Source: Pseudomonas sp. MRSN 12121
Lineage (GTDB): Bacteria; Pseudomonadota; Gammaproteobacteria; Pseudomonadales; Pseudomonadaceae
Assembly: GCF_000931465.1 (NCBI RefSeq)
Contig: NZ_CP010892.1
Span: 682,001-746,000, forward strand
Direction: 5' to 3'
Length of the DNA: 64,000 nt
Below, piece after piece: positions 20,022-29,756 of this stretch. A program made the translations under genes and the position numbers. Positions within the stretch are counted from its first letter, which is position 1. Every line of letters begins with the position of its first letter. The notes beneath the pieces were generated by a model. The model searched no databases and was not told the DNA's origin. It saw only the letters and a program-made list of their open reading frames with translations.

Positions 20022-22157
20022 TTAGAAGCTCAAGTCCACCTTGGTCCAGAGCGTGCGTCCCGGTTCGTTGATGGCTTGCGGGTCATTGGCCGGGTAGCCG
20101 AACCCGGCGTTGCCGGCCAGGTTCAGGTGCTCGGCATAGGCCTTGCCGAACAGGTTGTCGACGCCGCTGCTGACCTTCAGATTCTTGTTGATCCGATAGG
20201 CGCCGTTGAGCGAGAACACGCCGAAGCCGCCGCTCTTGCCGAAGTCCTTGCCGACCACGTTGCCCTTGTTTTCGTCGATGCGGTTCTGCGCGGCCACGAC
20301 CCGCCACAGGGCACCGGCACTCCATTTGTCCTGGCTGTAGGTCAGGCCGAAACGCGTGTCCAGCGGCGGCATCTGCGGCAACGGCGAGCCGTCGCTGCTG
20401 TTCTTGCCCCAGGCGTAGGCCAGGGTGGCATCGGCCTTCCAGTTGTCGGTCAGCTTGTAGGCTGCGCCGAGTTCGCCGCCCATGATGCGGGCGTCGATGT
20501 TCTCGGCCTGGGAGGTCATGCCCATCATGCCGGGGCGGTAGTTGAACAGGATGTAGTCGCGTACCTGGCCGATGTAGCCCGAGGCCCAGGCTTCCAGTTC
20601 GGCGGTCTTGTATTGCAGGCCGAAGTCGAGCTGGGTGGTCTTTTCCGGCTTGATCGAGTCGAAGGCGTTGACCGATCCGGCCGGCCCCATCTTCGGCGAG
20701 AACAGCTCCCAGTAGTCCGGGAAACGCTGCGCATGGCCCAGGCCGACGTAGGCCGTGGCGGGGAGGTCGGCCAGGTCGTGCTCGTAACGGACGAAACCGC
20801 TGGGCAGGGTATCGGCGCGGGTATCGCCGGCGGTCGGGTTGGGCCGGGCCATCATCCCGGAGCCGATGCTCTGGCGGTAATCCTTGGCCGTGGCGCGGTC
20901 GACCCGGGCGCCGGTGATCAAGCGCTCGCGGTCGGCGGCGTACCAGGTCAGCTCGCCGAACGCACCGTAATTGTGGAAGTCGGCGTCCTTGGTGCGCGGC
21001 TGCTCCTTGTAGGTATCGATGCCCATGCCGCTGCGCTGGCGGTGCTCGTTGGTCTGCGCATCGATGCCGCCGATCAGTTGCACATCGGCCCAGCGCCAGG
21101 TGGCCTTGATCCGCGCGCCGAGCGTGCGACGGTCGACGTTGCTGGCCATGGGGCCGGCCATCATTCCGGTGCCCGATGGCGTGCGCAGGCTGTAGTTGTC
21201 CATCACGTGGTCGGCGTAGTTGTAGTAGACCTGCGCCTCGACCTTATCCAGCACCTCGCCGAGATTGGATCGCTCGAAGCGCAACCCCAGGCTTTCACGC
21301 TTGAACTGCGAGCCGTCCATGCCGCGCCCGGCGTATCGCGCCTCGCCGTCGCCCTTGCCGGCGGTGAGTTCCAGCAGGGTGTCGGCGTCCGGAGTCCAGC
21401 CCAGGGCGATGTCGCCGTTCCACTTCTCGTAGCGCGACGGCACGGTGTCGTTGTTGCCGTCCTTGTAGTCGTCGGAATGAGCCTGGTTGCCGATCACCCG
21501 CACGTAGCCCAGCGGTCCGCCGGCGGCGGCATCCACCACCTTGTCGAAGCGGCCGTTGGAGCCGGCCAGGAGGCTGGCATTGACCCGCGTGCCCAGCTCG
21601 CCGAAGTGCTCCGGCTCGCGGTCGAAGAGAATGGTCCCGGCCGAAGCGCCCGGGCCCCAGAGCACGGTTTGCGGGCCCTTGATCACCGTCAGCTGGTCGT
21701 AGGTTTCCGGCGAGATGTAGGAGGTCGGCGCATCCATGCGGCCGGGGCAGGCGCCGAGCATCATGCCGCCGTTGGTGAGGATGTTCAGGCGCGAGCCGAA
21801 CATGCCGCGCAGCACCGGATCGCCATTGGTGCCGCCGTTGCGTACCAGGGCGAAGCCGGGGATGGTCTTGAGGTAGTCGCCACCGTCGCTGGCCGGGACG
21901 GGCTGGCGCGGGTCCTTGGGGTTGGTGACCACGGTCAGCGGCGAGCTGGGGGCGATGGCGGTGATCACCGTCGGGCTCAGTTCCTCGCCGTGCTGGCTAT
22001 GGTCCATGGGCGGTTCGGCCGCCAGGGCCAGCGGTGTAAGCAGGGTGCCGCAGAGAACGGCAATGGCGTGGTTGAAGCGCACACGGGGTGGGTTCAGGGC
22101 AAAGGTAGCGGGTGCCTGGGCAGAGCACAGGCGAGTGTCAGCAGAAAACCTGGACAT
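20022..22157 (-). CDS. oprC: TonB-dependent copper receptor, OprC/NosA family
   Basis: 711 aa. A signal sequence (cleavage near residue 47, PLALAA-EPP) is followed by a plug domain and a 22-strand barrel ending WTKVDLSF. The two copper-ligand motifs of OprC are present: CxxxM at Cys137-Met141 (ACPGRM) and HxM at His317-Met319 (YADHVMDN). OprC is known to bind and internalise copper and is repressed by high copper. The mature N-terminus also has MDHSQH. The start used is the ATG at 22157 with GGAA about 6 nt upstream; an ATG at 22175 is an alternative. It lies downstream of pcuC and two DUF2946 genes. Confidence 0.93.
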   Translation of the reverse strand: MSRFSADTRLCSAQAPATFALNPPRVRFNHAIAVLCGTLLTPLALAAEPPMDHSQHGEELSPTVITAIAPSSPLTVVTNPKDPRQPVPASDGGDYLKTIPGFALVRNGGTNGDPVLRGMFGSRLNILTNGGMMLGACPGRMDAPTSYISPETYDQLTVIKGPQTVLWGPGASAGTILFDREPEHFGELGTRVNASLLAGSNGRFDKVVDAAAGGPLGYVRVIGNQAHSDDYKDGNNDTVPSRYEKWNGDIALGWTPDADTLLELTAGKGDGEARYAGRGMDGSQFKRESLGLRFERSNLGEVLDKVEAQVYYNYADHVMDNYSLRTPSGTGMMAGPMASNVDRRTLGARIKATWRWADVQLIGGIDAQTNEHRQRSGMGIDTYKEQPRTKDADFHNYGAFGELTWYAADRERLITGARVDRATAKDYRQSIGSGMMARPNPTAGDTRADTLPSGFVRYEHDLADLPATAYVGLGHAQRFPDYWELFSPKMGPAGSVNAFDSIKPEKTTQLDFGLQYKTAELEAWASGYIGQVRDYILFNYRPGMMGMTSQAENIDARIMGGELGAAYKLTDNWKADATLAYAWGKNSSDGSPLPQMPPLDTRFGLTYSQDKWSAGALWRVVAAQNRIDENKGNVVGKDFGKSGGFGVFSLNGAYRINKNLKVSSGVDNLFGKAYAEHLNLAGNAGFGYPANDPQAINEPGRTLWTKVDLSF

Positions 22158-22251
22158 AAAGGTTCCATCGATCATTTCGTAAACAACACGGCCAGCAGCC
22201 TGCGGCTGTCTTTTCTACAGTCGGCCGGGTGAAGTGCAGTTGGGAGGAGGC

Positions 22252-22692
22252 TTACGCAATGATCGGTGGCGCGCGGGTGCGGGCGCCGGGGAACACCGTT
22301 TGCCGGGCATGGCCCAGGCGCGGCGAAGGGGTGAGGAAGTGGCTGGACGGCGCGCTGTCCAGCGCCGTGAACGCCAGGCTGCCAGGCAGCGCCGGGCAGT
22401 TGAACAGCAGGCCGCAATAGCCGCATCTTTCCCAGAGCCCGTGGTGATCGCCCTGGGCTTTGTCGTACGGCTGTGCGTGCGGGGTTTCCCCGTGGCAGCC
22501 GGGCTCGTCCATGCGCATGTCCATCGACATGGACATGTTCATCGGCATGGCCCGATCCATCGGCATCGACTGGGAAATCAGCGGACCGATAAAGATCATC
22601 AGCATGGCGAACAGGCTGATCCAGCTGCCGCGCCGTACTTTCAGGGGCGTGCGCAGGGATCGCCGGTTGCCGGGCGAGCGCAGGGAATTCAC
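22252..22692 (-). CDS. DUF2946 family protein (copper cluster)
   Basis: 146 aa. One N-terminal hydrophobic helix (about residues 25-43) is followed by a very Met-rich stretch (about 43-65: SMPMDRAMPMNMSMSMDMRMDE) and a CGYCGLLFNCPAL cysteine segment (about 93-106). DUF2946 proteins are small exported or membrane-anchored proteins that recur in copper loci; their function is not established. The Met-rich and Cys features fit Cu(I) binding. It lies 18 bp after the PCu(A)C gene on the same strand. Confidence 0.82.
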   Translation of the reverse strand: MNSLRSPGNRRSLRTPLKVRRGSWISLFAMLMIFIGPLISQSMPMDRAMPMNMSMSMDMRMDEPGCHGETPHAQPYDKAQGDHHGLWERCGYCGLLFNCPALPGSLAFTALDSAPSSHFLTPSPRLGHARQTVFPGARTRAPPIIA

Positions 22693-22710
22693 GGGAGTGA
22701 CGGCCGGTGC

Positions 22711-23205
22711 TTATGGCGCGTGCATGTGTTCCTGGGTGCCCGCGGGCGCCTGTTTCTGCACCGCGACATCGACCGTGACGTCGCCGGATTTCTCGAAGTG
22801 CAGGGTCAGCGGGAAGCGCTTGCCATCGCTGAGCAGGCTGCGGTCCTTCAGCTCCAGCAGCATCACGTGATAGGCCATGGGCGCGAAGGTGACGGTCGCG
22901 CCGGGGGCGATCGCCACGTTGGCCACCTGCTGCATTTTCATCAGGTCGCCCTGCTGTACGTGCTCATGCAGCTCGGCCTTGGCGGAGATCGGCGAGTCGA
23001 CCCCGAGCAGGCGATCGGCCTGCTTGCCGGTGTTGTGAATGACGAAATAGGCGGCCACCGTCGGGGCGTTCGGCGGCAGCTCCTGCGACCAGGGATGGGC
23101 AATCTGCAACTCGCCCACTTTGTATTCGTGGGCGGCGGCAAAACCGGTAGGCAACAGCAGGGCGGCCAGCAGCAGGGCTTGCAGGGCCGGGAGGGATTTC
23201 AACAT
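22711..23205 (-). CDS. pcuC: Periplasmic copper chaperone PCu(A)C
   Basis: 164 aa with a signal peptide (MLKSLPALQALLLAALLLPTGFAAA). It has a cupredoxin-like DUF461/PCu(A)C domain carrying the Cu(I) site H...M...HxM: HEHVQQGDLMKM near residues 73-85 and AYHVMLLEL near 107-115. The C-terminus EHMHAP adds His and Met. PCu(A)C carries copper in the periplasm, for example towards the CuA site of cytochrome oxidase. It sits between two DUF2946 genes and upstream of the OprC-like receptor, so import and delivery are co-encoded. Confidence 0.93.
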   Translation of the reverse strand: MLKSLPALQALLLAALLLPTGFAAAHEYKVGELQIAHPWSQELPPNAPTVAAYFVIHNTGKQADRLLGVDSPISAKAELHEHVQQGDLMKMQQVANVAIAPGATVTFAPMAYHVMLLELKDRSLLSDGKRFPLTLHFEKSGDVTVDVAVQKQAPAGTQEHMHAP

Positions 23206-23253
23206 GGCAGTTCTCCAGAACGATTCGACACGCAGTTCACCTGCGAGGTGGAA

Positions 23254-23652
23254 TCAGACCAGAGGTGAGGCTCGGGGATTGAGGCTCGGCCATTGCTGGC
23301 GCGGCGTGGGCAGGGCCAGCACCGGCGGCGCGACGCTGCGGTTGGACTCGAAACGGGCGAAATACAGCTGCGGCATATGGCCCGGCAGCGCCACCAGGGG
23401 CGCCGAGCCGGAACAGCACCAGCAGTGCTGCATGTTGGAATGATCGTCGTTCTGCGGGGCCTGCTGCTCCAGCTTGCCCAGGGATATCGCCACCAGCCTG
23501 GTGCCGCTGGACGAGCAGAAACTGCCCCACAGCAGTTGCTCGGCGGGCGCCCGGTCAGTGGCTTGCTGGGCTCCCGAAAGCGGCATGGCAAGCATGTTGA
23601 ACAGCACTGCGAAGCAGGCGATCCAGGCAAATGCGAGCCGTTGTCGGGACAT
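23254..23652 (-). CDS. DUF2946 family protein (copper cluster, first gene)
   Basis: 132 aa. An N-terminal signal-like helix (RLAFAWIACFAVLFNMLAMPLSG) is followed by a short cysteine cluster QHCWCCSGSAP (about 75-85) and a C-terminal LYFARFESNRSVAPPVLALPTPRQQWPSL segment typical of DUF2946. It is probably a periplasmic or membrane-anchored copper-handling protein of unknown role. It is the first gene of the copper set, about 50 bp upstream of pcuC. Confidence 0.82.
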   Translation of the reverse strand: MSRQRLAFAWIACFAVLFNMLAMPLSGAQQATDRAPAEQLLWGSFCSSSGTRLVAISLGKLEQQAPQNDDHSNMQHCWCCSGSAPLVALPGHMPQLYFARFESNRSVAPPVLALPTPRQQWPSLNPRASPLV

Positions 23653-23765
23653 GGTGACGATCCGTCAGGTTGAGCGAACAGGGAGGTATTTAGCCTGATC
23701 GCTGTGGATAAGTAAAAAGCCGCCGTGCGGTGTGGTGTCGCAGCGCGCTGTGGCTTGGCCCTGGC

Positions 23766-24089
23766 TCAATGGGCCGGGACCGCTCGGACCTCGATGGCGA
23801 CGCCGAGCTGGACGCGGATGGCGGCGAAGATCGCGGCCAGGTTGTCCATGCTCGGGTTGCCGTGGGCGGACAGCATGCGGTGCAGGCTCTTGCTCGGCCT
23901 GGCGGTCTCCCGCGCCAGGGCTTCGAAGCCGACGGTGGCGTTGACCAGGTCGCGCAGAATGATCCGCGACATCTCCGGTTCGCCGTTGAGGAACAGCGTA
24001 GCAGCCTCGTCCAGCAGCGCCTGGGAAAACGCCGGGTCGCGCTCGGCCCGTTCGGCGATGCTGTGCTTGAAGCTTCGGGTCAGTGCCAT
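23766..24089 (-). CDS. Antitoxin of HigBA-like module (addiction module antidote protein)
   Basis: 107 aa. The C-terminal half has a Cro/C1-type HTH (about 50-95: VGFEALARETARPSKSLHRMLSAHGNPSMDNLAAIFAAIRV). The N-terminal SFKHSIAERAERDPAFSQALLDEAATLFLNGE is typical of the addiction-module antidote (HigA-like) family. It is encoded 4 bp after its toxin, the reversed toxin-first order seen in higBA. It has a good Shine-Dalgarno (GAGGTGA). It would neutralise the toxin and autoregulate from the palindrome upstream of the pair. Confidence 0.86.
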   Translation of the reverse strand: MALTRSFKHSIAERAERDPAFSQALLDEAATLFLNGEPEMSRIILRDLVNATVGFEALARETARPSKSLHRMLSAHGNPSMDNLAAIFAAIRVQLGVAIEVRAVPAH

Positions 24090-24093
24090 GGGG

Positions 24094-24429
24094 TCACCTC
24101 GTTTTCAGTTCGGCCCGCTTGCGGTGATGGAATTCGACGATCAGTCTTTTCGCCTGGCGGATGTCCGCCTGCTGGGTGGACTTGTCGCCACCACCCAGCA
24201 GGATGACCAGGTGCTTGCCGTCCCGGATCAGATAGATTCTGTAGCCCGGCCCCCAATCGATGCGGTATTCGCCCAGGCCGTCGAACCATTTGATATTGGA
24301 CGTGTTGCCCATTTCCAGGCGTAGCAGCGCGGTGGAAACCTTGACGGCTGCCTGGGTATCCAGCGTGGCGAACCAGCGGCCGAAGGGGCTGCGCTGGTTC
24401 TCTTGCTGGTATTCCTCGACTGTGATCAT
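24094..24429 (-). CDS. RelE/ParE-superfamily toxin of HigBA-like module
   Basis: 111 aa, the size of the addiction-module killer (HigB-like) family. Visible family segments are FGRWFATLDTQAAVKVSTALLRLEMGN, NIKWFDGLGEYRIDWGPGYRIYLIRDG and LVILLGGGDKSTQQADIRQAKRL. Members are ribosome-dependent or related RNA-cleaving toxins; the exact target cannot be assigned. The ATG at 24429 (MITVEEYQQ) was chosen over upstream in-frame codons because it directly follows the palindromic operator. Confidence 0.86.
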   Translation of the reverse strand: MITVEEYQQENQRSPFGRWFATLDTQAAVKVSTALLRLEMGNTSNIKWFDGLGEYRIDWGPGYRIYLIRDGKHLVILLGGGDKSTQQADIRQAKRLIVEFHHRKRAELKTR

Positions 24430-24443
24430 CGTCGGCCTAAAAG

Positions 24444-24459
24444 GTAACAAATAAGTTAC
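24444..24459 (-). promoter_or_regulatory. Operator palindrome of the toxin-antitoxin module
   Basis: GTAACAAATAAGTTAC: two perfect 5-bp inverted arms GTAAC/GTTAC with an A/T-rich 6-bp spacer, 15 bp upstream of the toxin ATG. The local AT richness contrasts with the region. It is probably bound by the antitoxin. Confidence 0.6.
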
Positions 24460-24636
24460 TTTGTGGATAGGCCTGTGATCGTGCCGCAAACCCTGTCCGG
24501 GGCCAACGCCGCAAGTGTTTCCTCTGTCTTCAATACGCAAAGGCCCCGTGGCACGGCGGCCCGGGCCGAGCCTTACCGTTCGGCGGAAGATTTGGTAACC
24601 CGATGTATCGGCCCGCGCGTGCGTCGGTGCCCGGCG

Positions 24637-25350
24637 TCAGGCAAGGGCCTGGAGCAGCGCGTCCACGTCATGGAACTCCCGATCGACGGCCGGCAGCGGC
24701 GGCCGTTGCAGGATCAGCACCGGCACCCCGCGCTCGCGCGCCACTTCCAGCTTGGGTTCGGTGGCGCTACTGCCGCTGTTCTTGCTGATCAGCACATCGA
24801 TCCGGCGGCGCTCGAACAGTTCGCGCTCGCTGTCGATCAGGAAGGGGCCGCGGGCGCCTATCACTTCGCAGCGCTCGTTGCCGGGATACGAGTCGAGGGC
24901 GCGCAGGGTCCAGAACTGTTCGTCGGGGATTTCCTGCAGATGCTGCAAGGGCTCACGGCCCAGGGTGAACAGCGGGCGCTTGAAGGGCTTCAGCGCCTGG
25001 ACCAGCCCGGCCCAGTCGCGGACTTCGCGCCAGTCGTCGCCCGCCTGCGCCTGCCAGGCGGGCCGGCGCAGGGCCCAGCAGGGAATGCCCGCCAGGCGCG
25101 CGGCGCTGGCGGCGTTCTGGCTGATCTGCGCGGCATAGGGATGGGTGGCGTCCAGCAGCAGTTCGATGCCCTGTTCCCGGATGAACCGGGACAGGCCCTC
25201 GGCGCCGCCGTATCCGCCGACCCGCACCTGGCAGGCCAGGTCATCGGGCACGCGACCGATGCCGGCCAGGCTGTAGATATGTTCCGGGCCCAGGGTCCGG
25301 GCGATGGCCAGGGCTTCGCTCACGCCGCCCAGCAGCAGGATGCGCTTCAT
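24637..25350 (-). CDS. cobK: Precorrin-6A reductase CobK
   Basis: 237 aa NADPH-dependent reductase that reduces the corrin macrocycle of precorrin-6A. The N-terminal nucleotide-binding segment [17 protein letters not shown] is followed by the conserved [21 protein letters not shown] (about 70-90). The C-terminal [31 protein letters not shown] is diagnostic. Its ATG overlaps the cbiD stop by four bases, so it is translationally coupled. It is the last gene of the minus-strand cobL-cbiD-cobK operon. Confidence 0.95.
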   Translation of the reverse strand: MKRILLLGGVSEALAIARTLGPEHIYSLAGIGRVPDDLACQVRVGGYGGAEGLSRFIREQGIELLLDATHPYAAQISQNAASAARLAGIPCWALRRPAWQAQAGDDWREVRDWAGLVQALKPFKRPLFTLGREPLQHLQEIPDEQFWTLRALDSYPGNERCEVIGARGPFLIDSERELFERRRIDVLISKNSGSSATEPKLEVARERGVPVLILQRPPLPAVDREFHDVDALLQALA

Positions 25351-26444
25351 CGAAAGGCTCCGGCATGGCCGACGACGCCGCCCTGGCGGTCGATGGCGAA
25401 GACTTCGACCTGGACCTCGCGTGGCACCACGCTGCGAGCGAAATCCAGGGCGTGCCGGCACACCGCGTCGCCTAGGGCGACCCCGGCGGCGCTGGCCATG
25501 GCCAGCGCCTGCTGGCTGGTGTTGGCGCCGCGGATAGCGTTTTGCAGCGCCTGATCGGCGCCCACCGCCGCGGCCCATTCGGCCAGTTGCGGCAGATCGA
25601 TGCTGGAGTGGCGGCTGTGCAGGTCCATGTGCCCGGCGGCGAGCTTGCTGATCTTGCCGAAGCCGCCGCACAGGCTGAGTTTTTCCACCGGCACCTTGCG
25701 CAGGTGCTTGAGCACCGCGCCGACGAAGTCGCCCATTTCGATCAGGGCAATTTCCGGCAGGCCGTAGACCCGGCGCATGGTGTCTTCGCTGGCGTTGCCG
25801 GTGCAGGCGGCGATGTGCTGGTAGCCGTTGGTCGTGGCGACATCGATGCCCTGGTGGATCGAGGCGATGTAGGCCGCGCAGGAAAACGGCCGCACGATGC
25901 CGCTGGTGCCGAGGATCGACAGGCCGCCGAGGATGCCCAGGCGTGGGTTCATGGTCTTCAGCGCCAGGGCTTCGCCGTCCTCGACGTTGACCGTGACGTC
26001 GAAGCCGCCCTGATAGCCCCTTTCCCGGGCCAGCGCCGTGAGGTGTTCGCTGATCATCCGCCGTGGCACCGGATTGATCGCCGGCTCGCCGACCCCCAGC
26101 ACCAGGCCCGGGCGGGTCACGGTGCCCACCCCGGTGCCGGCGAAGAAGCGGATGCCGCTGTCCGGGCTCAGGCGCACCTGGGAATAGAGCAGGGCGCCGT
26201 GAGTCACGTCGGGGTCGTCGCCGGCGTCCTTGAGGGTGCCGGCCTCGGCGCCGCCGTCGGTGAGGCGGCAGAACTCCAGGCGCATCCGCACCTGCTTGCC
26301 CTTGGGCAGGACGATCTCCACTGCATCGGCGCTGGCGCCGCCCAGCAACAGGCGCGCCGCCGCCAGGCTGGTGGCGGTGGCGCAGCTGCCGGTGGTCAGG
26401 CCGCTGCGCAGCGGAGCGGGTTGCTCGGCGGTTTCTTCACGCAT
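25347..26444 (-). CDS. cbiD: Precorrin-5B C1-methyltransferase CbiD
   Basis: 365 aa. The diagnostic N-terminus is [20 protein letters not shown], with central [14 protein letters not shown] and [23 protein letters not shown] (about 170-190). CbiD replaces CobF for C1 methylation in the cobalt-early pathway, yet here it sits with the oxygen-dependent enzymes CobG, CobK and CobL; this combination is known in Pseudomonas. It lies 36 bp downstream of cobL. Confidence 0.94.
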   Translation of the reverse strand: MREETAEQPAPLRSGLTTGSCATATSLAAARLLLGGASADAVEIVLPKGKQVRMRLEFCRLTDGGAEAGTLKDAGDDPDVTHGALLYSQVRLSPDSGIRFFAGTGVGTVTRPGLVLGVGEPAINPVPRRMISEHLTALARERGYQGGFDVTVNVEDGEALALKTMNPRLGILGGLSILGTSGIVRPFSCAAYIASIHQGIDVATTNGYQHIAACTGNASEDTMRRVYGLPEIALIEMGDFVGAVLKHLRKVPVEKLSLCGGFGKISKLAAGHMDLHSRHSSIDLPQLAEWAAAVGADQALQNAIRGANTSQQALAMASAAGVALGDAVCRHALDFARSVVPREVQVEVFAIDRQGGVVGHAGAFR

Positions 26445-26480
26445 GGGAACGCGCCACTGGCAGGAGAGATGGCTGGGCAG

Positions 26481-27686
26481 TCATAGCGGCTTGACGAGAT
26501 CGAGCAAGGTAATGGGCAGCGCCTGGCGCCAGGTGTCGAAGCCCCCCAGCGGCTGGGCCTGGGCGATGTGGATGCGGGTCAGCTCGCCGCCATGCCGTTC
26601 GCGCCAGGCCATCAGGGTGGTTTCGCTTTGCAGGGTCACGGCGTTGGCCACCAACCGCCCGCCGGGCTTGAGCCGGGCCCAGCAGGTGTCGAGCACGCCT
26701 TCGCGGGTCACGCCGCCGCCGATGAAGATCGCGTCCGGCGCTTCCAGGCCGTCCAGGGCCAGGGGCGCGCTGCCGCGGATCAGTTGCAGGCCCGGTACGC
26801 CAAGGGCGTCGCGGTTGTGTTCGATCAACTGCTGGCGCCCGGCGTCGGCCTCGATGGCCAGGGCCCGGCAGCTGGGGTGCGCGCGCATCCATTCGATGCC
26901 GATCGAGCCGCTGCCGGCACCCACATCCCACAGCAGCTCGCCAGGAATCGGCGCCAGGCGGGCCAGGGTGATGGCACGCACATCGCGTTTGGTCAGCTGG
27001 CCGTCATGCTGGAAGGCCGCGTCCGGCAGCCCGGCCAGGCGCGATAGGCGTGGGGTCCCGGGCTCGGCCAGGCATTCGATGGCCACCAGGTTGAGGTCGG
27101 CGATGGCCGGGGCGCTCCAGTCGCTGGCAGTGCCGTCGATGCGGCGTTCGGCGTCGCCGCCCAGGTGTTCCAGCACGCTGAGGCGGCTCGGGCCGAAACC
27201 GCGCTCGCGCAGCAAGGCGGCGATGGCCGCGGGGCTGAGGCCGTCATTGCTCAGCACCAGCAGGCGCACGCCGCTGAACAGCTGGGCCGCGAGGGCGGCC
27301 ACCGGGCGGGCGACTACCGAGAGTGTCACCACCTCTTGCAGCGGCCAGCCCAGGCGCGCCGCCGCCAGGGAGTAGGACGAGGGCGCGGGCAGGACCTGCA
27401 TTTCGTCCTGGGGCACCCGCCGCGCCAGGCTGGCGCCGACACCGAACAACATCGGGTCGCCGCTGGCCAGCACGCACACCGGCTCGCCGCGCAAGGCCAA
27501 TACCGGCTCCAGGGAAAAGGGGCTGGGCCACAGCTGCCGTTCGCCGCGGATGCACACCGGCAGCAGGTCCAGCTGGCGCTGGCCGCCAACGATCCGCGAA
27601 GCGCCCAGCAGGGCCCGCCGGGCGTTCTTGCCCAGGCCCTTGAAGCCGTCTTCACCGATTCCCACTACCGTCAGCCAGGGCGACAT
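26481..27686 (-). CDS. cobL: Precorrin-6Y C5,15-methyltransferase (decarboxylating) CobL
   Basis: 401 aa fusion of a CbiE-type tetrapyrrole methylase (about residues 1-200, starting [22 protein letters not shown]) and a CbiT-type Rossmann methyltransferase (about 215-400, with [18 protein letters not shown] as the SAM motif). It methylates C5 and C15 and decarboxylates the C12 acetate. A GAGGAA ribosome binding site precedes the ATG. It diverges from cobG across 137 bp. Confidence 0.95.
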   Translation of the reverse strand: MSPWLTVVGIGEDGFKGLGKNARRALLGASRIVGGQRQLDLLPVCIRGERQLWPSPFSLEPVLALRGEPVCVLASGDPMLFGVGASLARRVPQDEMQVLPAPSSYSLAAARLGWPLQEVVTLSVVARPVAALAAQLFSGVRLLVLSNDGLSPAAIAALLRERGFGPSRLSVLEHLGGDAERRIDGTASDWSAPAIADLNLVAIECLAEPGTPRLSRLAGLPDAAFQHDGQLTKRDVRAITLARLAPIPGELLWDVGAGSGSIGIEWMRAHPSCRALAIEADAGRQQLIEHNRDALGVPGLQLIRGSAPLALDGLEAPDAIFIGGGVTREGVLDTCWARLKPGGRLVANAVTLQSETTLMAWRERHGGELTRIHIAQAQPLGGFDTWRQALPITLLDLVKPL

Positions 27687-27823
27687 CTCTCTTCCTCGAA
27701 CGCAAAACTGTTCTTCCGACAGGCAGGCTTTTCATGCCTTCGGACAAAGCAGGCATAATACCGCGCCTTCGCCCGCGAAGCGCCTTTCCCACACAGCCGG
27801 CCGCCCCCTTGAACGAACGCCCG

Positions 27824-29137
27824 ATGTCCACCGCCCTACGTCCCTCGGCTTGTCCGGGGTTGCTGCGTATCGTGCCGGCATTGGATGGCGGTATCTGCCG
27901 GATCAAGCTGGCCGGCGGGGCGATCAGCGCGGCCCAGGCCCGCGCGGTGGCCAGGGCGGCCGAGCGGTTTGCCGGTGGGGTGATCGAGGCGACCAACCGC
28001 GCCAACCTGCAGATCCGCGGGATCGGCGCCGAGCATCGGGCGCTGATCGCCGAGCTGCTGGCGGCGGGCCTGGGGCCGACCACCGCGGCCGGTGACGACG
28101 TGCGCAACCTGATGCTTAGCCCCACGGCCGGGATCGACCGGCAGATGATCGTCGATACCCGCCCCCTGGCCGGGCAGATTCTCGCCACCTTGCAGAGCCA
28201 CCCGCGTTTTCATGAACTGTCGCCCAAGTTTGCCGTGCAGCTCGACGGCGGCGAAGCCCTGGCCATGCTCGAACACCCCCATGACCTGTGGCTCTCGGCC
28301 TTCGACAGCGCGGGCGAGCTCCGGCTGGCGTTCGGCCTGGCCGGCTGCCCTGGGGATCTGCCTCTGGCCAGCGTGGCCCGGGAAGAGGGGCATGCCCTGG
28401 TGGTGGCGGTGCTGGAACTGTTTCTCGATCTGGCCCGACCCGAACAGACGCGTATGCGCCAATTGCTGGCCGAGCACCCGGCGGATGAGCTGCTGGCGCG
28501 TTTGTCCGCCCGCCTGCCGGGAGCGCTGGGCGCGGTTGACGAATGGGCGCGCGCGGCGCCGGCCGAGCCGCTGCATATCGGCAGTTATCCACAGCGCGAA
28601 CCGGGCCGGGTGTATGTCGGCGCCGTCGCGCCCCTGGGGCGGCTCGATCCCGGCATGCTGCGCGGCGCAGCCGAGCTGGCCGAACAGTGGGGCGACGGCA
28701 GCCTGCGTCTGACCCCCTGGCAGAGCCTGCTGCTGCCGAACCTGCGGGCAGAAGATGCGCCAGCGGTCATCCAGCGCCTGGAGTCACTGGGCCTGCTCTG
28801 TGCGCCGCAGCAGGCCCTGGCCCATCTGATTGCCTGCACCGGTTCCAGCGGCTGTGGCAAAGCCCTGGCCGACACCAAGGGCGATGCCCTGCAACTGGCG
28901 GCGCTGTTCCAGCGCCGGGGCCGCTGCGTGGATGTACATCTGTCCGGCTGCGCGCGTTCCTGCGCCGCCGCCCATGTGGCGCCGGCCACCTTGCTGGCGG
29001 TCGCCCCCGGTCGCTACGACCTCTATTTTCGCGATGCCGCGCAGCCGGGTTTCGGCACGCTGCACGCACGCCAACTTTCCCTAGAAGCGGCCGGCGCCTT
29101 GCTCGATGCCCGCCCACGGAGCAACACCGATGATTGA
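27824..29137 (+). CDS. cobG: Precorrin-3B synthase CobG
   Basis: 437 aa, sulfite/nitrite reductase-like. It has two ferredoxin-like repeats and the cluster-binding cysteines CTGSSGCGKA (about 340-350) and HLSGCARSCAAAH (about 375-387). CobG uses oxygen for ring oxidation that prepares contraction, marking the aerobic corrin route. The ATG at 27824 (MSTALRPSACPGLLRIV) was chosen over a 30-codon upstream extension of low conservation. It begins the plus-strand cobG-cobH-cobI-cobJ operon. No cobalamin riboswitch elements were recognised in the 137-bp divergent spacer. Confidence 0.93.
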   Translation: MSTALRPSACPGLLRIVPALDGGICRIKLAGGAISAAQARAVARAAERFAGGVIEATNRANLQIRGIGAEHRALIAELLAAGLGPTTAAGDDVRNLMLSPTAGIDRQMIVDTRPLAGQILATLQSHPRFHELSPKFAVQLDGGEALAMLEHPHDLWLSAFDSAGELRLAFGLAGCPGDLPLASVAREEGHALVVAVLELFLDLARPEQTRMRQLLAEHPADELLARLSARLPGALGAVDEWARAAPAEPLHIGSYPQREPGRVYVGAVAPLGRLDPGMLRGAAELAEQWGDGSLRLTPWQSLLLPNLRAEDAPAVIQRLESLGLLCAPQQALAHLIACTGSSGCGKALADTKGDALQLAALFQRRGRCVDVHLSGCARSCAAAHVAPATLLAVAPGRYDLYFRDAAQPGFGTLHARQLSLEAAGALLDARPRSNTDD

Positions 29138-29756
29138 TTACATCCGCGACGGTCAGGAGATCTATCGCAACTCCTTCGCCATCATTCGCGAAGAGGCCCG
29201 GCTCGAGCGCATTCCCGCGGACCTTGAAAAACTCGCGGTGCGGGTGATCCATGCCTGCGGCATGGTCGAGGCCGTCGACGGCCTGCAATTTTCCGCTGGC
29301 GCCGGCACTGCCGGGCGTGCGGCGCTGGCCGCTGGTGCGCCGATCCTCTGCGATGCGCGCATGGTGGCCGAGGGCATCACCCGCGCCCGCCTGCCGGCGA
29401 ACAACCAGGTGATCTGTACCCTGCGCGACGAGAGCGTGCCGGAGCTGGCCCGGGAGTTGGGTAACACCCGCTCGGCGGTGGCCCTGGAACTGTGGCGCCC
29501 GTACCTGGAAGGCAGCGTGGTGGTGATCGGCAACGCCCCGACTGCGCTGTTCTACCTGCTGGAAATGCTCGACGCCGGAGCGCCGAAACCGGCGCTGATC
29601 CTTGGTTTCCCGGTGGGCTTCGTCGGCGCGGCCGAATCCAAGGCGATGCTCGCCGCCGACAGCCGCGGCGTGCCTTTCGTGATCATGCAAGGTCGCCTGG
29701 GCGGTAGCGCCATGGCCGCCGCCGCCGTCAACGCCCTGGCCACGGAGATCGAATGA
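29130..29756 (+). CDS. cobH: Precorrin-8X methylmutase CobH
   Basis: 208 aa, the usual length. It moves a methyl group from C11 to C12 to form hydrogenobyrinate. The catalytic His lies in [19 protein letters not shown] near residue 43. The substrate-binding segment [38 protein letters not shown] (about 135-172) is intact. The ATG at 29130 overlaps the cobG stop region, and the stop overlaps the cobI start (ATGA). Confidence 0.96.
   Translation: MIDYIRDGQEIYRNSFAIIREEARLERIPADLEKLAVRVIHACGMVEAVDGLQFSAGAGTAGRAALAAGAPILCDARMVAEGITRARLPANNQVICTLRDESVPELARELGNTRSAVALELWRPYLEGSVVVIGNAPTALFYLLEMLDAGAPKPALILGFPVGFVGAAESKAMLAADSRGVPFVIMQGRLGGSAMAAAAVNALATEIE

Noticed and set aside
20076..22232. A 718-codon open frame antisense to the OprC-like receptor
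   Set aside because: Shadow frame; the sense frame has copper-ligand motifs and TonB receptor signatures.
27687..27823. Cobalamin riboswitch between cobL and cobG
   Set aside because: The spacer is only 137 bp and no B12-box-like GCCACTG sequence or expected junction was seen on either strand.
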